A stretch of 64,000 nt of DNA from Tritrichomonas musculus. Its lineage: Eukaryota; Parabasalia; Tritrichomonadida; Tritrichomonadidae. Positions within the stretch are counted from its first letter, which is position 1, and every line of letters begins with the position of its first letter. The stretch spans positions 1,984,001 to 2,048,000 of the forward strand of contig JAPFFF010000014.1 of the NCBI GenBank assembly GCA_039105265.1, in the 5' to 3' direction. Made by a program: the position numbers and the translations under genes. Shown one piece after another: positions 21,309 to 31,900 of this stretch. The notes beneath the pieces are model-generated. The model made no database searches. It was not told the origin of the DNA and saw nothing but the letters and a program-made list of their open reading frames with translations.

Positions 21309-21590
21309 TCATTGAGATGAGCGTAAAGGAGCAATTGCTTGAGATGGAAGTTTTTCGAGGCACTTTTTCTTTTCTTTAACAAATTGAATGGATTCATTCA
21401 AATCATCACTTTCAATGCAACCGATTCTTTCTTTCAATTCCTTTTTCAATTTAATGATTTTATCTTTCAATTTCATCACTGATAAAACATTTTTATTAAA
21501 TTCTTTTATTTCATTTAAAATGACAAGATGAACTTCTGAATTTATATCATTTTTAGATCCGTGAACTTTTTCTAAAGAAGCACAAAAGTT
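21309..21590 (-). pseudogene. Coiled-coil gene remnant, left arm
   Basis: The minus strand reads a coil-like frame: KLKDKIIKLKKELKERIGC, then ESIQFVKEKKKCLEKL, ending PLRSSQ and stop. The frame upstream of 21590 is disturbed. The lower-coordinate DNA to about 20880 may hold degenerate LRR_5 sequence (EPSTIFISNNA recalls the repeat core), but it has no clean frame. It may be a decayed kinase- or coil-LRR_5 gene. Only the last part is present in the right arm. Confidence 0.5.
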
Positions 21591-21985
21591 CTCAATTTAT
21601 TTTTCTTTCCGACTTTTTCAATATATGCTTTTTAGAATACATGAAGTAAGCACTATTTTCAACATTTATTTATGCAATATTATTCTATTCATGGAAATAT
21701 ATCAATTTCATATTTGGCCAAAATTGCTCACTATACATCGTGAAAAAATTGAATGAACTTAATTTGGATAATGATTATATGCCGATCACTATTTTAATCT
21801 ATAATATTAGTAAAATATTCAATCATTTTAAATGTTTACATTATTAATTGTAAGTATATTTTAATTCATTTAAAATTAATATTGTTATAAATTTTGGATA
21901 ATATATTATTAATATTTTTTTTAAGAATGTTCAAAAAGAAAAAAATTACCGAAATAAAAATATTTAATATATAAATTAAATTAAA
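21591..21985. other. Spacer present only in the left arm
   Basis: No gene is seen. It includes the second copy of the roughly 100-bp direct repeat (about 21635-21725). The part nearest the Myb gene, about 21855-21985, is again similar to the right-arm copy. Confidence 0.4.
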
Positions 21986-22405
21986 TCAAATAAAATCTAT
22001 GCTACCCGTAAAATTGTCGATTGATATTGAATCAACGAAAATATCGTTTTCATTCATAGGGGGGCTCTCATTGTCTTCTTCATCTGCACAAATTACTACT
22101 TTGCCTTCGTTATCTTCTATATCTGTACAAATTTCATTTAAGTTTTCCATGTTCATTATCTCAATCATGGCTCTTTTGATTTCGTTGCTTGAGTTCGCAG
22201 ATATTGGAATTTCTGATGTTAAATAGTTTTCCCATCTATCTTTACATTCTTTCGCTGTTCTGCTTCCCATCTCTCTTGAAATTTTTGTCCAATTCTTTCT
22301 TCCTTCTTTCTTAGCAACTTCCTTTAATTTATCATCTTCTTCCTTTGTGAATTTCGTTCTCCTTTTGATTTCGATTCTACCCTTCGTGATATTTGGGATA
22401 TTCAT
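21986..22405 (-). CDS. Short Myb/SANT-domain protein, copy B
   Basis: The protein is 139 aa with one Myb repeat (FTKEEDDKLKEV, NWTKISREMGSRTAKECKDR, WENYL) and an acidic tail. The last 90 residues or so are the same as in copy C (33196-33606), while the first 47 differ at about a dozen sites. I place the start at the ATG at 22403-22405, which lies behind the same T-run and initiator as the two other Myb genes; an ATG nine codons upstream (22432) is possible. It is probably a nuclear DNA-binding protein. Confidence 0.7.
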   Translation of the reverse strand: MNIPNITKGRIEIKRRTKFTKEEDDKLKEVAKKEGRKNWTKISREMGSRTAKECKDRWENYLTSEIPISANSSNEIKRAMIEIMNMENLNEICTDIEDNEGKVVICADEEDNESPPMNENDIFVDSISIDNFTGSIDFI

Positions 22406-22485
22406 CAAAAAAAAATGAAATGAATTATTCATTAAATGAATATGTAATGATGAAGTATAAAATTTTACGTTATTTTATAAAACTT

Positions 22486-22621
22486 GATCATTCAAAAAGT
22501 TTTTAAAATTTCCACTAAATGTGAGTTTTTTGATCGTAAAAATTTTTTATAAATTTTTTAAAAATTATTCAATCAAAAAGTTTAGTTTTTTCCATTAAAT
22601 GAAAGCTTTTCGATCGTCAAT
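22486..22621 (-). promoter_or_regulatory. Tandemly duplicated upstream block with ACTTTTTGA motifs
   Basis: Read on the minus strand, two blocks about 80 bp apart share the order GATC(G/A)AAAA, CATTTARTGGAAA, then ACTTTTTGA. The motif nearest the gene (22491-22500) is 86 bp before the start. This promoter differs from those of Myb copies A and C. Confidence 0.4.
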
Positions 22622-24106
22622 TTTTTTAAAATTTTATAATTTTAAAAATTTTTTTTTCACAATAATTTAAAAAGATAAAATTTTCTTAAATTATGGGTTA
22701 AAACAAAAAAGAATAAGTTTTAATTAAAAAATTGTAGCTGTAAAAGTGCTTATTCAATGCACTTTTGATCCAATAAATAGATTCTTTGGCTGATTTTTAT
22801 TTGCTTTCATTCTTTTTTTTATTTTTTTATTTTTTGTTTTCGCTAATTGACTTAATTAAGTCATTTTATTGATTAATGTAGCTGTTAGAGCCTTATACAA
22901 GACATATTTTTACCTTGATAATTTTAAATCTTTTTCTTCATTATATGAAAATGAAGTGTTTTATTTTTCTTTTTTTATTCTAAAATCTTAAATTCAAATG
23001 CCAGCCCAAGCTTTTTTTCTCTCAAATTATTTGACAAAAAATATTTATTTCAATTTTAATAAGCTTTATTATTTCTTTTCAAATTAATCTTTAAAATTTA
23101 AAGATTTTTTTAATTTATCAAGGATCAATTCAGTATGCAGACATTTTCATAAGATTTCGCCAATAACTTAACTCGACTGTGTCTTTTATTGCTTTTGGTG
23201 CCAAATTAAAGGTTCAAAAATTATAATTATTGATAAACAATCTTGCAATTAGAAGTTACACTTGGATTTTTGCCCATACACCATTATACTTCTTTGATTT
23301 TTATGATTTTTGCTTGGCATTTCCAGTATTCAGTATAAATATTTCAAAAGCATACTCAACTCGGAAAAATTTTTTCAAATAAATGCTCCCCTTATTGATT
23401 TACGTCATTTTCAAATAGAATATCCATATATTTTGCCTGTTAATTACACTCTTTTTGAACTAGTTAGTAAAATTTTATTTTAATTCAATTTTAATATAAA
23501 ATATTGAAAATAATAAATTTGAATTGGTTCAAAACTCAGACCAAAATTGAATAAAAAAGTTCCCTTTTTTGTATTAATACGTTATAAAATAACCGCCACC
23601 AAGGCCAATTATAGCTGAAAGGTGGGCCGACTTTTGAACGGCAGTTTAAAATGAAAAAAAAAAAAATTTTGATGATATTTTTATATCTTTATCTTGATAT
23701 TGAAATATTGATTTTTGTCCTGTTTTATCTTTGAGAAGTCTTATCTTACATATTGAAAAAGAATAAAGAATAAATTTAATAATCTTTTATATTGATATAA
23801 ATATTAAAAAAAAAAAAGAAGGATTCGTTAGCAAGATTTGAAATAACATCTCAATTAATAACAATATCATATTTTAACCACAGAACTAAGATTTATTTCC
23901 CTTTTTTACTTGATAAAATAAATACTAAGTTTTTTATCAAAGAAAAAGCATATAGAAAGCCAAGCATTCTCATCAAAATGAGCACACTAGCAATCGCAAG
24001 CCTAAACACAGATTGAAAAATGTTTGGCTTTTGAATGTTTTTTCCAAAAGAAATAAACTATTCAATTTAATTAAATAACGAACTTGATAGATTTTAATCA
24101 AGAAAC
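22622..24106. other. Gene-free AT-rich spacer
   Basis: About 1.5 kb with no gene or RNA gene that I can support. Numerous A/T homopolymers are present. Confidence 0.45.
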
Positions 24107-26743
24107 ATGGCAACTTCTTATTTTGATAAAAAAAATGATGCAGCAAAGCAAAATAAAACTGAAGTAGATCTTCTTGCTCAGTTTGATCCACTTTCTGAAT
24201 TTAATATATTAGCTTATGTTAAATGGGACGACGAAACGCTTGCTATTTTATCAAATCAATGGGGTCTTCGCGGATCAGAAGGTGTTTCTATAGCTGAATT
24301 TATTCATATTATGTTAAAAGTATTTCCTAAGCCAGATCGAAGGAATCCAAATCAAAAAAAACAATGGGTTCAAAAATTAATTAATTTTTATCGACAAATC
24401 GATTATAATCATAATAATAAGGTTATTTGGCAAGATTTTTTATCATTTATCACAGCTTGTTGCGTTTTCGATCGAGAAAAAACTAGAGTTGATACAGTTG
24501 TTCAATATCATTTCGAGAAAGAAATTATAGATAAGTCAGGAAATTTTACAGTTCTTAGATTTTTATATGATCCCATCAATGATCATATTCTTAGTTTTAA
24601 TGCAAACGGGGTTGTTCAAATTTATTCGCCAACCTCACTTAATTTGATACGTAAAATTCGTTTACATGGGCGTCCGATAAATGCGGTATATGATGGTACC
24701 CTAATTCCTGAAAGAAATCTAATGACTTTATTATATCCCACCGGCATTCAAATTCTCAGTACTTTACAAGGATGTACGCTTGCACAAGATATACCAACTA
24801 CAGATACTACCCATTTTTGTATTATGTATGACACTACAACTAATTCAATGTTAACAGGAACTGAAAATGGTCGTCTTCATTGCTGGCGTGCTGAGAACTG
24901 GGGTGAAAAACCATCAAGAATGAATTGGCATTGCGTATCTACCACCAAAGTTACCCAAACTGGGAAACCAGTAACATGCGTAACACCAATTCCAGATTCC
25001 TCGAGTTTTGTCACTGGTGATGAAGAAGGCTATTTAATTGTCTGGGATCGAAAGAATATACGTCTTATTCATCGAATTGCTGCTCATCGAGCTCCCATCC
25101 ATACAATCGTCCACTCGGAATCACTCCACGCTCTCATCACAGGGGCCTATGAATCGACGATTTGTGCATGGAATCCATTTATACCATTTATGATCTCCAA
25201 GATCACCTGTCCAACTGGAGTTGTAACTGCGATGACATGTCTACCGGATTCACCTCACCTTGTCATAGCCGACCGAAGTGGATCACTTCACATCATCAAT
25301 TCAAGGACGATGACCATTGTACAAACGTTCAATATTTCACCTTTTGGTCAATTTACAAATCGAGTGAATTTGACAGAAACCGCCCACAAACAGCTCACTC
25401 ACGCACTTCACATCACCGGGTCCTTTCCAGTAACCGCCCTTTCCCACTGTGGTCCGAGGAAAAGGTTCGTCCTTGGCGGCAGAATGATTCAATTTTATGA
25501 ATATGAAGAGAACATTCAACCTATGCTTAGCGACCGTTTACCGATACGAAGTGCCTTAGTTAACCGTCAATTTCACATCATTGCCACCTGCAGTGGTCAA
25601 AATATTCGCCACTGGGAAATTAAAACTGGCCTGATGCGCTGCGTCTTCAGAAAAAACGCGCCGTCACTCATCACATCAATGTGCCTCGACGATGCCGAGA
25701 CGCTTCTTTTCATTGGATGTCACGAAGGGCAACTGATAGCGACACACTTTCCTACTGGACAATTGCTGCATGTCATCGGCATTCAGCCTGCAGAAATAAC
25801 CAGCGTTGCCTACATCAGGAAGCTCAAAATGGTCGCAACAAGCAGCTGGGGCGGAGTTGTTTCACTTTGGGACAATGAACCGAATGGTAAAAGAATTGAC
25901 CTTCTAACCGAAAAGAAAGAAGATATATTGTCGATGGCTGTTAATCAAGAATTCTTATTGATTGCTGCAGGTGTTGGCAATGGTGACATTAACGTATGGA
26001 ATTTGAATGAGCTTAAATTGATGTGCGTTTTGAGGCCGCAAAAAAATGACACTGAAATTTTGACGCTTTCATTTGTCGAAGGCTCATCTTTGCTTGTTTC
26101 TTCTGATGCTGACGGTTATATCACGTTTTGGAACGTTGCAACTGAAGATCCAATCCCTGTTGCTCAATTGCCGAATTTTTACATCGATTCGACAACTTCA
26201 AGCATTCTTGCATTAACTTTTTGTGACAACTTTTTGATAACAGGCGACCATTGTGGCGAAGTTCGACTTTGGGACTGTTCTCAACTGACGCAGCAGTATC
26301 CTGAGAACAAGAAATTCATGCAAGTTGTCGAGGATGTTTCTGAATTTCAAACAGTTTTGAATCAGAAAGGTCAAATTGCTAACCATTACACGACGACCGT
26401 TAAGACAATTGATTCAAAAAATTGCGCTCTTCCCGTTGGTTCTTTCCAGCTCATCTTAAAGTGGAAATGCCATCATAACGCAATTACATCAGTGTCAACT
26501 TTCAAAGCAAGAGGAGTCCCTATCGTCTTGACTTCATCTAATGATTGTTGCTGCGCAGTGTGGGAAATGAAAACTGGGAAATGCCTAGGATATTTGCAGT
26601 CAAATCCACAGTTCGGACTGTCTGAGAGAAAGTGGGCCCTCGATTACGAGCCAAGAAGAGACCAGATAATCACATCCGAAGAGATTTACGCTCTGATGGA
26701 GCAAGCTGAGGATGTAAAGACACCACTCAATTCTCCTCGTTAA
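24107..26743 (+). CDS. EF-hand plus WD40-repeat protein, WDR49-like
   Basis: The protein is 878 aa. Residues about 30-130 form an EF-hand-like pair; the second loop DYNHNNKVIWQDF has acidic/Asn ligands, though it is degenerate. Residues about 150-860 hold many WD40 blades, for example ITGAYESTICAWNP, ATSSWGGVVSLWD, ITGDHCGEVRLWD and LTSSNDCCCAVWEMKTGKCL. Such proteins (WDR49/WDR64 type) are often linked to cilia or flagella. This is a plausible site in a flagellate but is inference. No membrane segment is seen. GC content rises in the middle, consistent with a conserved, expressed gene. Confidence 0.8.
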   Translation: MATSYFDKKNDAAKQNKTEVDLLAQFDPLSEFNILAYVKWDDETLAILSNQWGLRGSEGVSIAEFIHIMLKVFPKPDRRNPNQKKQWVQKLINFYRQIDYNHNNKVIWQDFLSFITACCVFDREKTRVDTVVQYHFEKEIIDKSGNFTVLRFLYDPINDHILSFNANGVVQIYSPTSLNLIRKIRLHGRPINAVYDGTLIPERNLMTLLYPTGIQILSTLQGCTLAQDIPTTDTTHFCIMYDTTTNSMLTGTENGRLHCWRAENWGEKPSRMNWHCVSTTKVTQTGKPVTCVTPIPDSSSFVTGDEEGYLIVWDRKNIRLIHRIAAHRAPIHTIVHSESLHALITGAYESTICAWNPFIPFMISKITCPTGVVTAMTCLPDSPHLVIADRSGSLHIINSRTMTIVQTFNISPFGQFTNRVNLTETAHKQLTHALHITGSFPVTALSHCGPRKRFVLGGRMIQFYEYEENIQPMLSDRLPIRSALVNRQFHIIATCSGQNIRHWEIKTGLMRCVFRKNAPSLITSMCLDDAETLLFIGCHEGQLIATHFPTGQLLHVIGIQPAEITSVAYIRKLKMVATSSWGGVVSLWDNEPNGKRIDLLTEKKEDILSMAVNQEFLLIAAGVGNGDINVWNLNELKLMCVLRPQKNDTEILTLSFVEGSSLLVSSDADGYITFWNVATEDPIPVAQLPNFYIDSTTSSILALTFCDNFLITGDHCGEVRLWDCSQLTQQYPENKKFMQVVEDVSEFQTVLNQKGQIANHYTTTVKTIDSKNCALPVGSFQLILKWKCHHNAITSVSTFKARGVPIVLTSSNDCCCAVWEMKTGKCLGYLQSNPQFGLSERKWALDYEPRRDQIITSEEIYALMEQAEDVKTPLNSPR

Positions 26744-27092
26744 AAAATCATACTTTTTTGTTTGTTTTGTTTGAAATAAAAAATTCATAGAAAAAATTTA
26801 TGAGAATATCTTGTTGGAATTATTTATTAATTATTTTTTATAATTATATTCTAATCATTTAAATAAATTATACTTTAATCTATCAGAAATATAATTATTT
26901 TATGGATATATTGGAATTTTTTTTTCAAATTGTAAAACTTTCAAAAAGTTGCTTGAAAATAAAAAAATCTAAATAACAATTTTATTAAAAAATATTTATG
27001 ATTGTTGTTATTTTTTTAATAATCATGTGAGAAATGTTTTTTTTTTATTGAAATTGAAATTGGTCACTTAACATTATTTGTCAATTTATTTT
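26744..27092 (+). promoter_or_regulatory. Spacer with TTCAAAAAGT at 26940-26949
   Basis: AT-rich DNA with one copy of the recurrent motif in reverse orientation, about 143 bp before the next ATG, and a TCACTT at 27063-27068. Confidence 0.35.
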
Positions 27093-28811
27093 ATGAGACG
27101 TAACCTCAGCAACTTTCAAATCGATCTCGACAAATTTATAAATCCGAAGGAAATTGGAGGCGGAGCTTTTGGCAAAGTTTATCTTGTCGAGAATGTTGAT
27201 GATGGACGTACATACGCTCTTAAAAAACTATATCCTAAAAGGGGAATTGACAACCAAAAATACTTTAATAGAGAGATTAATATCATGATACGATTGAATC
27301 ATCCATCAATTATCAAATTTTATGGATACGCTTTAATGCCAGAAGCTGGAGGTATCTCAATCCTCATGGAACATGCTCAAAACGGTAGTCTTAGAAGTAT
27401 TTTTGAAAGACTAAAAAAAGGACCAGTTCCTGGTTATGATAATACAACAAAACAAAAGATCTTAGTTGGCGTTGCTCGAGGTATGATGCACATTCATAAT
27501 AATCATTTAATTCATCGAGATATAAAGCCAGATAACATATTACTTGATGGTAATTTCAACCCCCTCATTACAGATTTTGGATTATCACGAAGTTCAGACG
27601 ACAAAATTGGATTTACAGAAAAAATTGGTTCACCCATTTATAGTGCTCCTGAAGTCTTTGAAGGTAAAAAATACGACCAAAGCATTGACGTTTATTCCTT
27701 TGGTATCATGATGTATGAAATTGTTACTGACCTCCTTCCATACTACGATTTCCTTCCTACCATAAAAGGAGCTTTCAACTTTATGAGAGCGGTTAAAGAA
27801 CTTGGCAGGCGACCAACTTTCCCAGAGGATCAAGAAATAAGTCCAGAGATGAAAAATCTCATTGGAAGTTGCTGGTCAGCAAATCCATCAGATAGGCCAA
27901 CTTTTGAACATATATTCAATAAGCTTGCTTATGATTGCGAGGATCCGTCGAACTTTACCGATTTATTTGGCGAAGAAAATGAGCATATGTATTACTTGCC
28001 AGGAGTCAAACAAGAAGATATCCTTGATTTTACCGATGAATTGATTGAGCGCGAAAATACTGAAATATATTCCATCAAGCAATCCATTGCAAATATTAAG
28101 CAACAAGTTTCTTCAATAAAGCAGGACAGCGAACTCGTTTTCGACCAAATAAAGGCAGGATTCGACGAATTGAGAAAAGAAGTCCTAGATCGTCTTGATA
28201 ACTGCAAAAAACAGGACACAGATATATCCCTTAAATATTCAACAAAAATATATGAATACAAAGATGGCAAAGATTTTGAAGGTATCCTTAGAAGTTTGAC
28301 ACGTTTAACTGGCTCAAATATTCAAGACAATAAGACAATCAAAATTACAACAAATTCACAGCATAGTGATGATATTCATTTCTTCTTCAAGAATAAGAAC
28401 ATATATGATCCAAAGAACATTGTTGATTTTGATAAAGACAACGAATACAAATCCAACGATTCTGGAAAAGCCATCGTCTGCATCGACTTCAAAGACAAGC
28501 TCGTCAAAGTGACTCAATATCAAATACAGACAAGTATGAAAAATGATTCGTCATCGCATCTGAAAAATTGGTCAGTTGAAGGATCAAAAGATGGTTTCGC
28601 TTGGTTTGAACTTGACAAAAGGAAGAATGCATCTTCATTAAACCAACCTAAAAGCATAGCAATCTTCGAAGTACATTCACAAACAAATGAATTCTATCGT
28701 TATATCCGCATCCGTCAGACTGGAACGAGCTGGTACAACGCCGACAACTGCAACATCATCAGCATTTGCAGACTTGATTTCTTTGGACAAGTTATGGAAC
28801 CTTCAAAATAA
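27093..28811 (+). CDS. Protein kinase fused to a coiled coil and an F5/8C domain
   Basis: The protein is 572 aa from the ATG at 27093 (an upstream TTG at 27078 is rejected). Residues about 12-285 are a complete kinase: IGGGAFGKVYLV, YALKK, HRDIKPDN, DFGLS, SAPE and NPSDRPTFEHIF. Residues about 310-375 are coiled coil. Residues about 385-572 are an F5/8C domain with the same landmarks as the BTB proteins nearby: FEGILRSLT, SNIQDNKTIKITTNS, HLKNWSVEGSKDG and FYRYIRIRQTGTSW. This combination differs from the kinase-LRR_5 genes at 4895 and 39969 only in the C-terminal module. It is likely a soluble cytoplasmic kinase whose F5/8C domain gives targeting; substrates are unknown. Confidence 0.85.
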   Translation: MRRNLSNFQIDLDKFINPKEIGGGAFGKVYLVENVDDGRTYALKKLYPKRGIDNQKYFNREINIMIRLNHPSIIKFYGYALMPEAGGISILMEHAQNGSLRSIFERLKKGPVPGYDNTTKQKILVGVARGMMHIHNNHLIHRDIKPDNILLDGNFNPLITDFGLSRSSDDKIGFTEKIGSPIYSAPEVFEGKKYDQSIDVYSFGIMMYEIVTDLLPYYDFLPTIKGAFNFMRAVKELGRRPTFPEDQEISPEMKNLIGSCWSANPSDRPTFEHIFNKLAYDCEDPSNFTDLFGEENEHMYYLPGVKQEDILDFTDELIERENTEIYSIKQSIANIKQQVSSIKQDSELVFDQIKAGFDELRKEVLDRLDNCKKQDTDISLKYSTKIYEYKDGKDFEGILRSLTRLTGSNIQDNKTIKITTNSQHSDDIHFFFKNKNIYDPKNIVDFDKDNEYKSNDSGKAIVCIDFKDKLVKVTQYQIQTSMKNDSSSHLKNWSVEGSKDGFAWFELDKRKNASSLNQPKSIAIFEVHSQTNEFYRYIRIRQTGTSWYNADNCNIISICRLDFFGQVMEPSK

Positions 28812-28960
28812 TCTTTTAAATAAATAATTATTCACTAATTGTTTAAGTAACTTTTGAAATTTTGACAATCAAAAATTCATCTTGGAATTATTATTGTTGT
28901 GTTATTTTGCAGTAATAAGCAAAAAAGAACAATTTGAAAAAAATTAAAAAGAACATTTTG

Positions 28961-31900
28961 AGAGGAGACAAAATTTTTAAATTGCCTGAATTTTTCTTTC
29001 ATTTGTAAATATTATGTTCTTTAGACTTATAGTAGTTGATAGCTATAATCAATTAAGGAATTGCCTAGTAGATATTGAGGAAATCATCAATTAAAATTGA
29101 ATGCGTTTTCAAAATACAGGCAACTTCATTCATAATTAAGCATTTTTTTATTAAATATACCTTATTTTAATAGATGTTTTCTATTTAAGTTTTCGAGAAA
29201 ATTTATTTTAATAACCAATTATTAATTGATCTTTTTTTATGTTTTTTATATTTTTTGTTTAGGAGTGGAGTATATAATATGACCTATATGAATCAAAAAT
29301 ATCAATTGTAATAAACAGATTTCCGAGATAAAATCAAGAAAAAAATTGATAGAATAAGAAAAAATTGAAAAAGATTTTAAAATTCAAAATACGTTAAAAT
29401 ACGTTTATTTCATTTTGTCTCTATTTCATAAAGTTTAATAACTTAATCATTATTTTTTCATATAAATACTAAATAACAGCATGATTTAAAATAAAAAAGT
29501 ATAATATTTTGATAAAAAAAATTTTGATCTCATATGATCAAATTTAATATTTGAATGTATACTTTATTTTTTGTAATTATCATAAAATATAAAGGTAATA
29601 AAACATTTTTATTCGTATTTTTTTATTAATTGCCATTTAATATATTATCATATAACGTGAAATTTAACTTTTTTTATTACCTTGTTGAAGTTAACCATAA
29701 TTTTATTTAAGTTCATTTATTTTTGTGAATATTAAAGTTTCATATTCATCAAAATGGAGATTAAGCCAATCAGAAAGTTGATTAGAATCATTCAAATTTT
29801 CAATTTCTTGGCAATCAGGATCATTGAATTTGATCATCAAATATATAGACTGTAAATCATCAAATGACGGTTTATGGTGAATAATTTCGTAGAACATATC
29901 ACTGAATTTTTGATATGGCGATTCAATTTTTTTCTTTTCTTTCTTTTTTTTAGATTTTTTTCTTTTTTTAGATGTTGATGTTGGAATGAATGAATTCTGA
30001 TTTTCGATCAAAAATCTTGACCTAGCATTGCATCTTGATTTCTGCAAAAGTGAATTAGAAGATGCTTGCTTTTTAGTAATTTTAACTTTTTTGTTTTGTG
30101 TTGAATCAGAGTCTGAATTAGACAAGATGCATTTAATTAATTTATAAAACCATTTTGTTGGGTCATTTGGCTGTGGATCAACACTAACATCAAAACCTGC
30201 TTGTTTTAAAAACCACAATGCAATTGTCTGAGGAATATAATCGTCTACAGAAAATTCGTCAATTTCTTCATCAAATGAATCGGATACGTTCACTCCAAAT
30301 GAATTTCTTCTACAGTGAATTAAAATATCTATTGGTATATTATTCTCATTTAAAGAATAGTTTTCTATATCGTTTATGCTCTTTAAAAACATTGAAAGAG
30401 TATTAATATCTTTACATCTAACTCTAGCCTGTCCGAACTTGTGTTCGAGCGGCATCGAACTATTGCGATCAAAACAAAAACTTTGTTTAAATAATAACAT
30501 CATTTGAATTTGACAATGAAGTGTGTTAATCAATTCTATAGCTTGTTCTTCTGAGTAAAATCTAACATCATTTTCATCTCCATACCTTTTTTGTTTTAAA
30601 AAGTTTGTATTTCCTTTTTTCAATTCACACTGTTGATAAAACGCCATAAACCAGAAAGCGCATTCAAGTAGATATTTCTGCCAAAAGAATGAGAGTTTAT
30701 CATTTGTCATAACGAGTATAATGCAGGTAATTGGGAACCAATAAGCTACAGCAGCCGAATATGATTGTTCATAAAGTTTCAGAAAACATTTTGGTGAAAA
30801 TAGAAGGAGTGGCAACGCGTCGTTCATCTTCGTAATACGGTCATTATTAAAAACTATACTAGGTAAAAAGTTCAGAATCTTCTTTATTTTATCCAAATCA
30901 ATTTTTGTTTTGCTTTTGCGAAATCCTGGATGAATAATGCAACTCAAAAGTCGGTATCGTAAACGCTTTAGTAGATGCAACATGTCACAAACAACACGAT
31001 AGACTTTGCTTTTTGAAACTATCTTAATATAATTATTTTTCAAAGTGTAATTGAAATATGATTTATAATATTGTTTGTGAAGCTCGTTGTAAGCTCCATC
31101 TCCATCGAAAGCAAAGGTTTTGATAAATATTTTATGATTGTTTGCAATATTTTTAATATTAATCAACATTTTCACTATATCATCATTGGATTTTCCTGAC
31201 GTTGTTGGAATTATATGACAAGTAAATGTTGGCAAATCAACCCGAAATGGTTGAATTTGAAATACAAAAGCACATCTGATTATTTTATTTTTGTTGAAAT
31301 TTAAAAATGATTCAAAAAGTCGTGGATTTTGTAAAAAAATTTCTGAAACATGAAGAGGTAATTTTTGAATGTCTTTCTTATTTAATAGCATACCAGAAAC
31401 CTCGTTTTCATACGTTATATGTATATCGGGAGTAAAAAACAATGCATCTACTGAAAGGCATGCTTGGATTTCATCATGAGATTTTAAATTATTCTGTTTT
31501 TTCCATTTTTGTATTATTTCTGGTATCCTTGAATCATCTAAATAATATTCTGCGATTCCTGTATTTATAGGTGGCGTATATTTATCACATTTATAAGTAG
31601 ATGGAAAACCAAGTTTTTCGATTAACATATTATATATTTTAGGTGAAGAGGTTTTTATCGAATTTGCAAAAACAAAGGTAGAATCATCATACTGTTTTTT
31701 CATTTTTAATGCATAAAGTACCAAATCGGTCAAAACAGGAAATTTTTCTTTGAGTTGATTCATCATTTCATAAAAGTAATCAGATTCAGAGGCTAGTTCT
31801 TGATATACGTCATTACTTTTTTTGGATAGCAAATTGATCTGAGATTGCAAGTTACGTTTTTCATCTTTTAGGTCTTTAATTGTTGAACATAAGCGGCTCT

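Larger units (their letters stand above)
18815..21456 (+). repeat. Left arm of a 2.6-kb inverted duplication
   Basis: By eye, this arm matches the reverse complement of 36511-39155 almost base for base. It contains an ankyrin-gene tail, a BTB-BACK-F5/8C gene and the end of a coiled-coil remnant. Boundaries are accurate to about 10 bp. Myb genes in inverted orientation further in (21986-22405 and 33196-33606) suggest that the duplicated block was originally larger. Confidence 0.85.
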
